Shown here piece by piece: positions 7,078 through 13,124 of a stretch of DNA of 15,400 nucleotides. Position 1 is the first letter of the stretch; each line of letters begins with the position of its first letter. Under the pieces are notes generated by a model, which saw only the letters and a program-made list of their open reading frames with translations, did no database searches and was not told the origin of the DNA. The translations under genes were made by a program, and so were the position numbers. This stretch comes from CAYNCE01 sp964522515 (lineage in GTDB: Bacteria; Patescibacteriota; Patescibacteriia; UBA2196), in contig CAZFWC010000015.1 in the NCBI GenBank assembly GCA_964522515.1, positions 1 through 15,400 on the forward strand, in the 5' to 3' direction.

Positions 7078-7783
7078 AATTTATTCCCAAAACTTCTAAA
7101 TAAATTTGCATCAATGTTTCATCATCAATTTCCGCTAATTGTTCTTCTGTCATTTGTTCAGATGAAAGCAAAAGCTCGCGCACCTGATTAACATCTAAAT
7201 TTTTTAATTCATTAATTAATTCCTCTGGCATTTTTTCTTGCTCTTGGTTGGCTCCATCGTTCTGCGTGGAGCCATCTTGTTCTAATAAATTTTCATCATA
7301 AGGCAAAACATCTTGCGGATTAATTTCTTCCTGATCTGGAATTTGAGCGCCACGACAATCTTGCCCAACTGGACAAAGCGGGTCGTGGTTTGTATCAATT
7401 TCTTCTTTATCTAAATACCCATCTGAATCAGTGTCTGCTAAATACGGCGAAGTTTTGTAAATATATATTTCATCATAATCTGACAACCCGTCTTTATCAG
7501 TATCCATTGCTTGCAACTCTAATAAATCATTTACTAAGTTTTTATTTTCAGTATTTGCAACTTCTGTTTCATTTTCTGAATCTTGAAATTTATTATTATA
7601 AATATTTTTAGTTAAATTAATAAAACCAAACGCTAAAGTTCCAATTGCTAAAAAAATTAACACTGCAAAAACTAATTTCGGAGAAATATTGTTTTTTTTA
7701 TTATCCCGAGTACTCGGGACTAAAAAATTTTCATCACTGCTGATGTTTTGATTATTTTTTTCATTCTGATAATTATTTTCCAC
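7076..7783 (-). CDS. Membrane-anchored protein with two Asp-rich calcium-binding-type (TSP3-like) repeats
   Basis: The frame is open to a TTG at 7820-7822, but a perfect extended -10 (TGCTATAAT) covers those first codons. I therefore choose the in-frame GTG at 7781-7783, giving about 235 residues; the start is uncertain. The N-terminus is polar and Asn/Lys-rich, followed by one membrane segment at about 36-57 (KLVFAVLIFLAIGTLAFGFI). Outside come two copies of D-x-D-x-D-G-x-x-D-x-x-E, at about 94-105 (DTDKDGLSDYDE) and 117-128 (DTDSDGYLDKEE). These are loops of the thrombospondin-type-3/EF-hand kind and probably bind calcium. A two-Cys loop follows (CPVGQDC), then an acidic Gln-rich linker and two predicted C-terminal helices (MPEELINELKNL, MTEEQLAEIDDETLMQIYLE). 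It may be a surface stalk or calcium-dependent adapter for the neighbouring secreted proteins. Two short palindromic repeats are embedded in frame. Confidence 0.75.
   Translation of the reverse strand: MENNYQNEKNNQNISSDENFLVPSTRDNKKNNISPKLVFAVLIFLAIGTLAFGFINLTKNIYNNKFQDSENETEVANTENKNLVNDLLELQAMDTDKDGLSDYDEIYIYKTSPYLADTDSDGYLDKEEIDTNHDPLCPVGQDCRGAQIPDQEEINPQDVLPYDENLLEQDGSTQNDGANQEQEKMPEELINELKNLDVNQVRELLLSSEQMTEEQLAEIDDETLMQIYLEVLGIN
7247..7275. repeat. Short in-frame GGCTCCA...TGGAGCC palindrome in the Asp-repeat gene
   Basis: GTTGGCTCCATCGTTCTGCG then TGGAGCC, a perfect 7-bp stem. It encodes part of DGSTQNDGANQ in the linker. It corresponds to the right-hand hairpin of the composite repeats, with the same TTCTGCG loop type as the ksgA copy at 8241-8269. 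Confidence 0.75.
7704..7719. repeat. 16-bp perfect palindrome TCCCGAGTACTCGGGA, in frame
   Basis: It reads identically on both strands and is inserted in the AT-rich cytoplasmic tail of the Asp-repeat gene, where it encodes VPSTR. A degenerate relative is at 1064-1080. Its GC content contrasts sharply with the surrounding sequence. Confidence 0.7.
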
Positions 7784-7810
7784 AGATTTTTTGTATTTAT
7801 TTACTTTTAA

Positions 7811-7819
7811 ATTATAGCA
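7811..7819 (-). promoter_or_regulatory. Extended -10 promoter of the Asp-repeat gene
   Basis: Minus strand TGCTATAAT, a perfect TGn-TATAAT. The -35 is weak (TTTCTT at 17-bp spacing). With transcription beginning about 7 nt downstream, the GTG start at 7783 would have a leader of about 20 nt. This site is the reason for rejecting the upstream TTG start. Confidence 0.55.
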
Positions 7820-7834
7820 CAAATATAAAAATTA

Positions 7835-7951
7835 AGAAATTAAGAAAGGAGAAATTAAGGTAAAAATTAAAATTTTAACTTTGTTAAAATTTTAATAACC
7901 CTCAATTTCTTAGTTTCTCAATTTCTAACTCCTTCTCCTTTCTTAATTTCT
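7835..7951. repeat. 19-bp inverted repeat enclosing the ksgA downstream region
   Basis: AGAAATTAAGAAAGGAGAA at 7835-7853 is matched exactly, inverted, at 7933-7951 (TTCTCCTTTCTTAATTTCT). The right copy reaches into the ksgA stop codon. The space between holds the terminator hairpin and further AGAAATTGAG-type repeats, so the whole 117 bp could fold as one long hairpin. Confidence 0.7.
7867..7895 (-). terminator. Terminator-like hairpin after ksgA
   Basis: Perfect 13-bp stem TTAAAATTTTAAC / GTTAAAATTTTAA with a 3-nt loop. On the minus strand it is followed by TTTTTA. It lies 55 bp past the ksgA stop and before the next promoter. The stem is almost all A-T, so its strength is uncertain. Confidence 0.6.
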
Positions 7952-9032
7952 AATTCTTTTCCTGTACCAAACTCTTTAAACTATCAACTAACAAAATCCA
8001 TTTATTTACTGAAAGTTCCTGCGCTCTAACTTTTTTATTTAATCCAACTTTTTCTAAAATTCTTTCAACTTCTACAGCTGGAATATTTAATCCTGCTGAC
8101 AAATTATTTTTTAACATTTTTCTCTTAGCGCTAAACCCAATTTTAACTACTTTAAAAAAAAGTTCAGCCGTGTTGGCTCCATCCCTCTTGGGTGCCTGCC
8201 TGTCCGGTAGGCAGGGAGCCTGTTTGTTGCTTTGAACAAGATGGCTCCACGCAGAACGATGGAGCCAACTCACTATTTTATTTTTTTTAATTTTTAATCT
8301 AATTATTGCTGAATCAACTTCTGGCTCTGGCCAAAAATTATTTCTAGGAACTTGCGAAATAATTTCACAATCTGCGTAAAACTGACACATCACAGATAAA
8401 ATTGACATTTGACCCTGTTTAGAAACAATGCGATTTGCTACTTCTTTTTGAACCATCAAAACCATTAATTCTGGCCTGCCCGCCGTAGTCCAGTTGAGAT
8501 TTTTAGAAGCGAAGGCGGGGCTATTTTCAACCTCATTTAAAAATTTCCACAAAACAGGTGATGTAATCTGATATGGCAGGTTGGAGATAATTTTGTAAGC
8601 TCCAGCCTGCCTGTCCGCCGTAGCCTTGGCGGAGGAGGGTCCTGAGCGACCTTTAGAGTTGTTATGAGTCGAAGGATCCTGTTGTAAAATTTTACCAACA
8701 TCAATTTTTAATATATCACTATTTATAATTTCAACACCATCTTTTATTTCTTTATTACTATATTTCTTTATTTCTTGCCTTAAAAATTCTGCCAATCTTT
8801 TATCTTTTTCTATTACTATTAAATTGTTTATATTTTTTAATAATTCCATTGTTAATACTCCAAATCCAGGCCCGATTTCTAGAATTACATCATTTCTTTT
8901 CAACTCGCTGGCTGAAATAATTTTATCTAAAATATTTTCATTAATTAAAAAATTCTGGCCTAATTTTTTACTCGGTCTAATATTAAATTCTTTACACAAA
9001 TTTTTAATTGTATTAATATTTGTTAAATTCAT
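7950..9032 (-). CDS. rsmA (ksgA): 16S rRNA (adenine-1518/1519-N6)-dimethyltransferase, with three in-frame repeat insertions
   Basis: The enzyme dimethylates two adjacent adenines in the 3'-terminal hairpin of 16S rRNA during small-subunit maturation, using S-adenosylmethionine. Visible motifs are SKKLGQNFLIN near the N-terminus, the SAM-binding motif LEIGPGFGVLT (51-61), the acidic IVIEKDKRL, NSDIL (104-108), the catalytic NLPY (151-154), and the C-terminal FSAKRKML (300-307). The protein is 360 residues against about 270 for the family. The excess is three blocks at about 117-145, 171-188 and 255-288. Each coincides with palindromic DNA repeats and falls between conserved motifs: before NLPY, before the VQKEVANR helix, and between the catalytic and C-terminal domains. 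Removing them restores normal length. The start ATG (9030-9032) has AGGAG 11 nt upstream, inside the end of the MFS gene, 7 bp away. Insertions at loops suggest the enzyme is still functional. Confidence 0.96.
   Translation of the reverse strand: MNLTNINTIKNLCKEFNIRPSKKLGQNFLINENILDKIISASELKRNDVILEIGPGFGVLTMELLKNINNLIVIEKDKRLAEFLRQEIKKYSNKEIKDGVEIINSDILKIDVGKILQQDPSTHNNSKGRSGPSSAKATADRQAGAYKIISNLPYQITSPVLWKFLNEVENSPAFASKNLNWTTAGRPELMVLMVQKEVANRIVSKQGQMSILSVMCQFYADCEIISQVPRNNFWPEPEVDSAIIRLKIKKNKIVSWLHRSAWSHLVQSNKQAPCLPDRQAPKRDGANTAELFFKVVKIGFSAKRKMLKNNLSAGLNIPAVEVERILEKVGLNKKVRAQELSVNKWILLVDSLKSLVQEKN
8172..8269. repeat. Composite palindromic repeat inside ksgA (insertion 3)
   Basis: Outer ends are GTTGGCTCCAT and ATGGAGCCAAC, as in the intergenic copies. 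The interior has a CCTGCC-TGTCCGGTA-GGCAGG hairpin, encoding CLPDRQA on the minus strand, and a GGCTCCA-CGCAGAACGA-TGGAGCC hairpin. It stays in frame and adds about 34 residues. Confidence 0.9.
8469..8522. repeat. In-frame repeat inside ksgA (insertion 2)
   Basis: Minus strand: CCCCGCCTTCGC near one end and ACGGCGGGCAGG near the other, about 50 bp in all. It encodes AFASKNLNWTTAGRP. Its ends resemble the AKATAD-type repeat (GCCGTAG / GCGAAGG), so it may be a variant with a different middle. Confidence 0.8.
8598..8684. repeat. Double repeat inside ksgA (insertion 1)
   Basis: Two unlike modules are joined. On the minus strand, an AGGATCCTTCGACTC...GCTCAGGACCC inverted-repeat module is followed by the AKATAD module (CCTCCGCCAAGGCTACGGCG, then GACAGGCAGG). 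Together they encode about 29 residues, including SSAKATADRQAG, placed just before the NLPY motif. Confidence 0.85.
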
Positions 9033-9039
9033 ATTAATA

Positions 9040-10239
9040 TTATCTCCTAGCTAGATAAAATTCTTCTTTAGAAACCAAATTTATAAAAACAGAAACAGCA
9101 GCTCCTAATACAAAAATCCAAATAATATTTATATTTAACAAAAGTAAAACCAAAGATAAAATCACCATTAAAACTCGTCCAATATTTAAAGACATTTCAC
9201 GCAAAATTGTAAATTCGTCAATATAGTGTCCTTCATCAGCTGCAATTTCATACATTAAAACATCAAACGGGGTGCGCATTAAAATCCCAGTAAAATTATG
9301 ATAAATGCCAACTAAAAAAATATGCAAACCAGAAAAAACAAATGCTTTAAAAATCCAACCTAATCCGTGCAACATACTGCCAATTTTCATTAATTTATTT
9401 TTATTAAATTTATCAGTTGCTTCGCCGATTATATATCTGACAACACAAGAAACTAAAACCACAACTGACGAAATTAAACCAACTTCTAAATATTGTCCTT
9501 TTAAAATTATAAAAATAAAAATTGGCCAAATCAAAGCGCCAACATACGACTGAAAACCATCAGACGCATAAGCTAAATTTGTTTTAATATGTTTTTTACT
9601 AAAAAGTTTTTTAAATGTTTCAAAATATTTAAATGAATAACTTTCACGGGTATGCGGAATAAAAAATATTGGAAAAAACGAAATAGATAAAATAACAATT
9701 GCAATTAAAAACAAAACTGAAAAACCAAATTTAGAAATTACAAAAGCTGAAAAAATTGGCAAAACAATTCCCAAAAGCGACACAATAATTGTTAAAAAAC
9801 TCATTTGTCTAGCGCGATGATGTTTATTAACAAATCTGGAAAAATCAATATGATATGGAATCCAATAAAAAAGCCTATTTAACAAAGCAACTAAAATTAA
9901 AATAAAAATTAAACACCAAACTATTCTATTTGCTTGAGCTAAAAAATAAAAAGCGATGTAATAGCTAACTAAAAATATAGCGCCAATCGCCATAAAAATA
10001 TGCATACTTTTTTTGCCTAAAAGTTTTGCCCACAACGGAACAAATAAAATATACAACAAACAAATTGATCCATAAAAAATCAAAACAAATTCTAAACTTC
10101 CGCTAATCACATAAATAAAAATAGGTCCAAACATTCCTACTAAACTTCCTCCAATGTCCTGCGCAATTTTATGTAAATACAAACTTTTTAATCCAGCTGA
10201 AAGTTTTTCTTGTTTTTGAATTTTAGAAAAAATATTCAT
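9040..10239 (-). CDS. Major facilitator superfamily-type membrane protein, substrate unknown
   Basis: 399 residues with about 11-12 hydrophobic segments, in two halves separated by a basic cytoplasmic loop around 205-225 (ETFKKLFSKKHIKTN), the usual MFS layout. After segment 2 there is a short loop WAKLLGKKSMHIF in the place of the MFS G-x-L-a-D-r-x-G-r-k motif, but poorly conserved. The second half has a better equivalent, IIGEATDKFNKNKLMKIG. I see no residue pattern that names a substrate. Efflux or nutrient uptake are both possible, and in a host-dependent bacterium import is plausible but unproven. It has its own extended -10 promoter giving a leaderless message. The stop is 7 bp before ksgA, whose ribosome-binding site lies in the last codons, so the two genes are almost certainly co-transcribed. 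Confidence 0.82.
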   Translation of the reverse strand: MNIFSKIQKQEKLSAGLKSLYLHKIAQDIGGSLVGMFGPIFIYVISGSLEFVLIFYGSICLLYILFVPLWAKLLGKKSMHIFMAIGAIFLVSYYIAFYFLAQANRIVWCLIFILILVALLNRLFYWIPYHIDFSRFVNKHHRARQMSFLTIIVSLLGIVLPIFSAFVISKFGFSVLFLIAIVILSISFFPIFFIPHTRESYSFKYFETFKKLFSKKHIKTNLAYASDGFQSYVGALIWPIFIFIILKGQYLEVGLISSVVVLVSCVVRYIIGEATDKFNKNKLMKIGSMLHGLGWIFKAFVFSGLHIFLVGIYHNFTGILMRTPFDVLMYEIAADEGHYIDEFTILREMSLNIGRVLMVILSLVLLLLNINIIWIFVLGAAVSVFINLVSKEEFYLARR

Positions 10240-10245
10240 AAATCA

Positions 10246-10254
10246 ATTATACCA
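10246..10254 (-). promoter_or_regulatory. Extended -10 promoter of the MFS-ksgA unit (leaderless)
   Basis: Minus strand TGGTATAAT: TATAAT at 10246-10251 preceded by TGG, then 6 nt (TGATTT) to the ATG at 10237-10239. A weak -35 (TTGAAA, 19-bp spacer) overlaps the leuS terminator hairpin. The expected start of transcription coincides with the first base of the gene. Confidence 0.65.
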
Positions 10255-10260
10255 CAAAAC

Positions 10261-10286
10261 AAAAAACTCATTTCAAAATGAGTTTT
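10261..10286 (-). terminator. Intrinsic terminator of leuS
   Basis: Stem AAAACTCAT / ATGAGTTTT around a short loop, followed on the minus strand by TTTTTTGTTTT. It begins 20 bp after the leuS stop and directly precedes the MFS promoter, so it separates the two transcription units. Confidence 0.8.
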
Positions 10287-10305
10287 AGTTTTATTAACTA
10301 TTTTT

Positions 10306-12676
10306 TTAAACTACAATACTAATTAATTTACTTTTTATATAAATAATTTTTTTTGGTTCTTTATTTTCCAGCCATTTTTGTACCTTTTCAGAATCTAAAG
10401 CTTTATTTTTTGCTTCATCTTCAGAAATATTTGCTAACACAATAATTTTATCTCGAACTTTTCCATTTACTTGCGCGACTAGTTCAATCTCATTTTCTTG
10501 AATTAAATTTTCATCAAATTCTGGCCATTTTTCATAAATAAGAGATTGTTTGCGCCCTAACTTTTGCCAAATTTCTTCAGTTAAATGTGGCGCAAATGGA
10601 GATAATAATAAAATTAAATTTTTATAAATATCTTCTGAAATATTTTTTTGTTTCTTGTCCGCCGTAGCTTTAGCGAAGGAGGATTCAATCTCATTAACTA
10701 AAATCATCATCTGGGAAATCGCTGTATTAAAATGAAAATTTTCAATATCTTCTGTAACTTTTTTAATTGTTTGATGAAACACTTTTTCTAAATTTTTATC
10801 CTCATTATGCTGGGTTTTAAAACTAACATTTTTTTTATCACTGTTAGGCTGGGTTTTAAAACCCAGCCTAGCTTGTAATTTCCAAACACGATCTAAAAAT
10901 CTTTTAACACCAATTATTCCTTTATCACTCCAAGACCCGCCGTCTTCAAATGGAGCTAAAAATAAAACAAAAGTTCTAAAAACATCTGCTCCATATTTTT
11001 TAATATAATTATCTGGAGTTACTGAATTGCCTTTTGACTTTGACATTTTAGATCCATCTTCAGCTAAAATCATTCCTTGGTGATTTAATTTTGTAAAAGG
11101 TTCATCAAAATTTATTAATTTTTGATCAAATAAAACTTTAGTAATAAATCTAGAATATAATAAATGCATAACTGTGTGTTCCGCGCCGCCGCAATATTGA
11201 TCAACTGGCAACCACTTGTCTGCTAAATTTTTATCAAATGCTTTATCNNNNNNNNNNNNNNNNNNNNNNNNNNNNNNNNNNNNNNNNNNNNNNNNNNNNN
11301 NNNNNNNNNNNNNNNNNNNNNNNNNNNNNNNNNNNNNNNNNNNNNNNGCATTTTTCACAATAAATAATTGGAATTGGCGCGCCCCAATATCTTTGGCGAG
11401 AAATTAACCAATCACGGAGTTTATAATTCACTGTCTTTTTACCTAATTTTTTGGCTTCAAGCCAAGAAGTAATTTTTACAATCGCATCTTTTGGTTTTAA
11501 TCCATTTAAAAATTCTGAATTAACCATTTCACCAGAATCAATTTCAATAAATGCTTTGTCTTTAATTTCTGATTTCTGATCACTGATTACTGTTTTTATT
11601 TCTAATCCATATTTTTTGGCAAATTCAAAATCTCGTTCATCGTGCGCGGGCACAGCCATTATCGCACCAGTTCCGTAATTCATTAAAACATAATCAGCGA
11701 CAAAAATCGGAATTTCTTTTTTATTAACTGGATTAATTGCTTTAATTCCTTTTAATTCAACTCCTGATTTATCTTTATTCAAATCAGTTCGTTCAAGTTC
11801 AGATTTTGATTGAGATTTTTTAATATATTTTTCAACTTCTTGAAAATTTGAAATTTGAAATTTGAAATTTGAAATTAATTCATGTTCTGGCGCAACAACC
11901 ATAAAAGTCGCGCCAAACAAAGTATCAGGGCGGGTTGTAAAAACTTTTAAAACTTCGTCACTGTTTTTAATTTTAAAATTTACTTCCGCGCCTGTAGATT
12001 TTCCTATCCAATTTTTTTGCATTAAAATTGTTTTTTTAGGCCAATTAATTTTATCATAATCTTTTAATAACCTGTCTGCATAATCTGTAATTTTAAAAAA
12101 CCACTGCTTTAAATTTTTCTGAACAACTTCTGAATCACACCGTTCACATTTTCCAGCAACAACTTGCTCGTTTGCTAAAACAGTTTTGCAAGAAGGACAC
12201 CAATTAACCGGCGCTTCTGCTTGATAAGCTAAACCAGCTTTGTATAAAACAGAAAAAATCCACTGCGTCCACTTGTAATATTCTGGAGACGAAGTATTAA
12301 TTTCTTTTGACCAATCATACATTAAACCTAATTCTTTAAGTTGTATTTTTGAATATTCAATATTTTTTTTTGTGCTTTCCGCTGGATGAACTCCTGTTTT
12401 AATCGCATAATTTTCTGCTGGCAAACCAAACGCGTCAGCTCCCATTGGTTGAAAAACATTAAAACCTTTCATTCTTTTGTAGCGACCAAAAACATCAGAC
12501 CCAGTAAAATTGTATCCATGGCCAATATGAATTTTATCTCCAGAAGGGTAATAAAACATTACTAAATTATAAAATTTAGTTTTGGTTTCATTATTTAAAT
12601 CGCAAAAATTAATTTTATTTTCTTCCCAATATTTTTGCCATTTTTTTTCAATTGTTTGATGATTATATTTTTCCAT
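10306..12676 (-). CDS. leuS: Leucyl-tRNA synthetase (one gene interrupted by an assembly gap)
   Basis: Class Ia synthetase that charges tRNA-Leu with leucine. The N-terminal part (12676-11348, 443 residues) has HIGH at 50-53, zinc-type pairs CPSC and CERC, the CP1 editing domain with TRPDTLFGATF and YGTGAIMAVPAHDERD, and ends at WGAPIPIIYCEKC. The C-terminal part (11247-10306, 313 residues) starts DKAFDKNLADKWLPVDQY and has GGAEHTVMHLLYSRF, KMSKS (about 11035-11049), the anticodon-binding helical domain (LLLSPFAPHLTEEIW) and the C-terminal VAQVNGKVRDKI. Compared with E. coli LeuRS, about 70-85 residues are missing between the halves. The 100 Ns are therefore a placeholder: 100 is not a multiple of 3 and is too short. 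Two repeat-derived in-frame inserts (10655-10686, 10807-10870) and a 7-bp tandem repeat (11843-11875) lie in the gene. A sigma70-like promoter ends 6 nt before the ATG. Confidence 0.97.
10655..10686. repeat. AKATAD-type repeat in frame in leuS
   Basis: Minus strand CCTCCTTCGCTAAAGCTACG then GCGGACAAG, encoding SSFAKATADKK. It sits between the MMILVNEI and NISEDIYKNL helices of the anticodon-binding domain. Same family as the modules at 8604-8637 and 12844-12875. Confidence 0.9.
10807..10870. repeat. GCTGGGTTTTAAAAC repeat pair with a 26-bp perfect palindrome, in leuS
   Basis: 10845-10870 is a perfect palindrome: TAGGCTGGGTTTT then its exact complement. A second, one-sided copy of GCTGGGTTTTAAAAC lies at 10809-10823. 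The two encode FKTQPN and FKTQHN in a variable linker of LeuRS, separated by an SDKKNVS spacer. No frame disruption. Confidence 0.85.
11248..11347. other. 100-N assembly gap inside leuS
   Basis: Exactly 100 N, a common default for gaps of unknown size. The flanking halves of LeuRS are each at a codon boundary, so the true missing length should be a multiple of three. By family comparison it is about 210-260 bp. Confidence 0.97.
11843..11875. repeat. Tandem 7-bp repeat (GAAATTT) in leuS
   Basis: About four and a half units of GAAATTT. Three units are 21 bp, so the frame is preserved with a seven-residue period. It encodes ISNFKFQISNF in the CP1 editing domain between VVAPEHEL and VEKYIKK. Confidence 0.8.
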
Positions 12677-12682
12677 ATTTTT

Positions 12683-12711
12683 ACTTTAGCCTATTTTATT
12701 TAATTTGACAA
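12683..12711 (-). promoter_or_regulatory. Candidate leuS promoter (leaderless arrangement)
   Basis: Minus strand TTGTCA (12706-12711), 17-bp spacer, TAAAGT (12683-12688), then 6 nt to the ATG at 12676. Same geometry as the MFS promoter. No Shine-Dalgarno could fit in so short a leader. Confidence 0.6.
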
Positions 12712-12747
12712 TACACTAAAAAATTTAAAGTGATTTTAAAACCTCGA

Positions 12748-12910
12748 GTTGGCTCCATCCCTCCCCGCCTGCCAAAGATCACTGGCGGGCAGGTTGGGTG
12801 GAGCCAATTTGTTATTTCAGTAAAAACTTTAATTTAGTGGTTTGAATCCTCCTTTGCCAAGGCTACGGCGGACAAACACGATGGCTCCACGCGTGAGCGA
12901 TGGAGCCAAC
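12748..12910. repeat. Composite palindromic repeat, longest copy, with a nested AKATAD module
   Basis: Bounded by GTTGGCTCCAT and ATGGAGCCAAC. Its left hairpin and right hairpin match the 1889-2019 copy almost base for base. Between the hairpins lies GAATCCTCCTTTGCCAAGGC then TACGGCGGACAAA (12844-12875), a copy of the repeat found in frame in leuS and ksgA, here outside any gene. Confidence 0.88.
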
Positions 12911-12956
12911 CGTGCTAAATCTGACAACTTTTTTGCTTTTAAAAAACAGTTCTTTA

Positions 12957-12970
12957 TGCTACACTATAAA
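12957..12970 (+). promoter_or_regulatory. Possible promoter of the M23 peptidase gene
   Basis: TGCTACACT (12957-12965) reads as an extended -10, overlapping a TATAAA at 12965-12970. No good -35 is at the right spacing (TTGCTT at 12933-12938 is too far). Either -10 would start transcription at about 12972-12977, at the foot of the long hairpin. Tentative. Confidence 0.35.
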
Positions 12971-12973
12971 TAC

Positions 12974-13060
12974 GGTCTAAAATCTACTAAAAGCAACTTG
13001 ATAAATTCGTAATTTTAGCCAATTATTAGCGCTTATTAAGAATTTTAATAGATTTAAACC
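12974..13060 (+). other. Long imperfect hairpin in the leader of the peptidase gene
   Basis: The arms pair from GGT (12974) to ACC (13060). Outer stem is AAATCTACTAAAA against TTTTAATAGATTT, then CTTGATAA against TTATTAAG (one G-U pair), then TAATT-TTAGCC-AATTA at the tip. This gives about 87 nt of nearly continuous pairing with small bulges. It could be a structured 5' leader RNA or a small palindromic element. It matches no riboswitch I recognise. Confidence 0.55.
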
Positions 13061-13124
13061 AAAATATATAAAACACAATATAAAACAATACTTAATTATT
13101 TTTCTATCCTCTCTTTTGCGTGGG

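Larger units (their letters stand above)
12677..13124. other. 448-bp divergent intergenic region between leuS and the M23 peptidase gene
   Basis: It holds, left to right: the leuS promoter, a 163-bp composite repeat, a possible promoter for the peptidase gene, a long imperfect hairpin (12974-13060), and about 60 bp of A/T-rich leader. I see no convincing small gene, tRNA or known riboswitch in it. Confidence 0.8.

Noticed and set aside
7076..7783. Dockerin partner for the cohesin-like proteins
   Set aside because: The Asp-rich repeats are spaced and built like thrombospondin-type-3/EF-hand loops and lack the dockerin F-helix pattern. A cohesin-dockerin pair cannot be claimed.
7811..7822. TTG start for the Asp-repeat gene
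   Set aside because: The TTG and next codons are the extended -10 (TGCTATAAT) itself. The transcript would begin downstream, so the in-frame GTG at 7783 is preferred.
10306..12676. Two separate leucyl-tRNA synthetase genes or a split enzyme
   Set aside because: The break coincides with exactly 100 Ns, and the halves are consecutive parts of one LeuRS with a missing middle.
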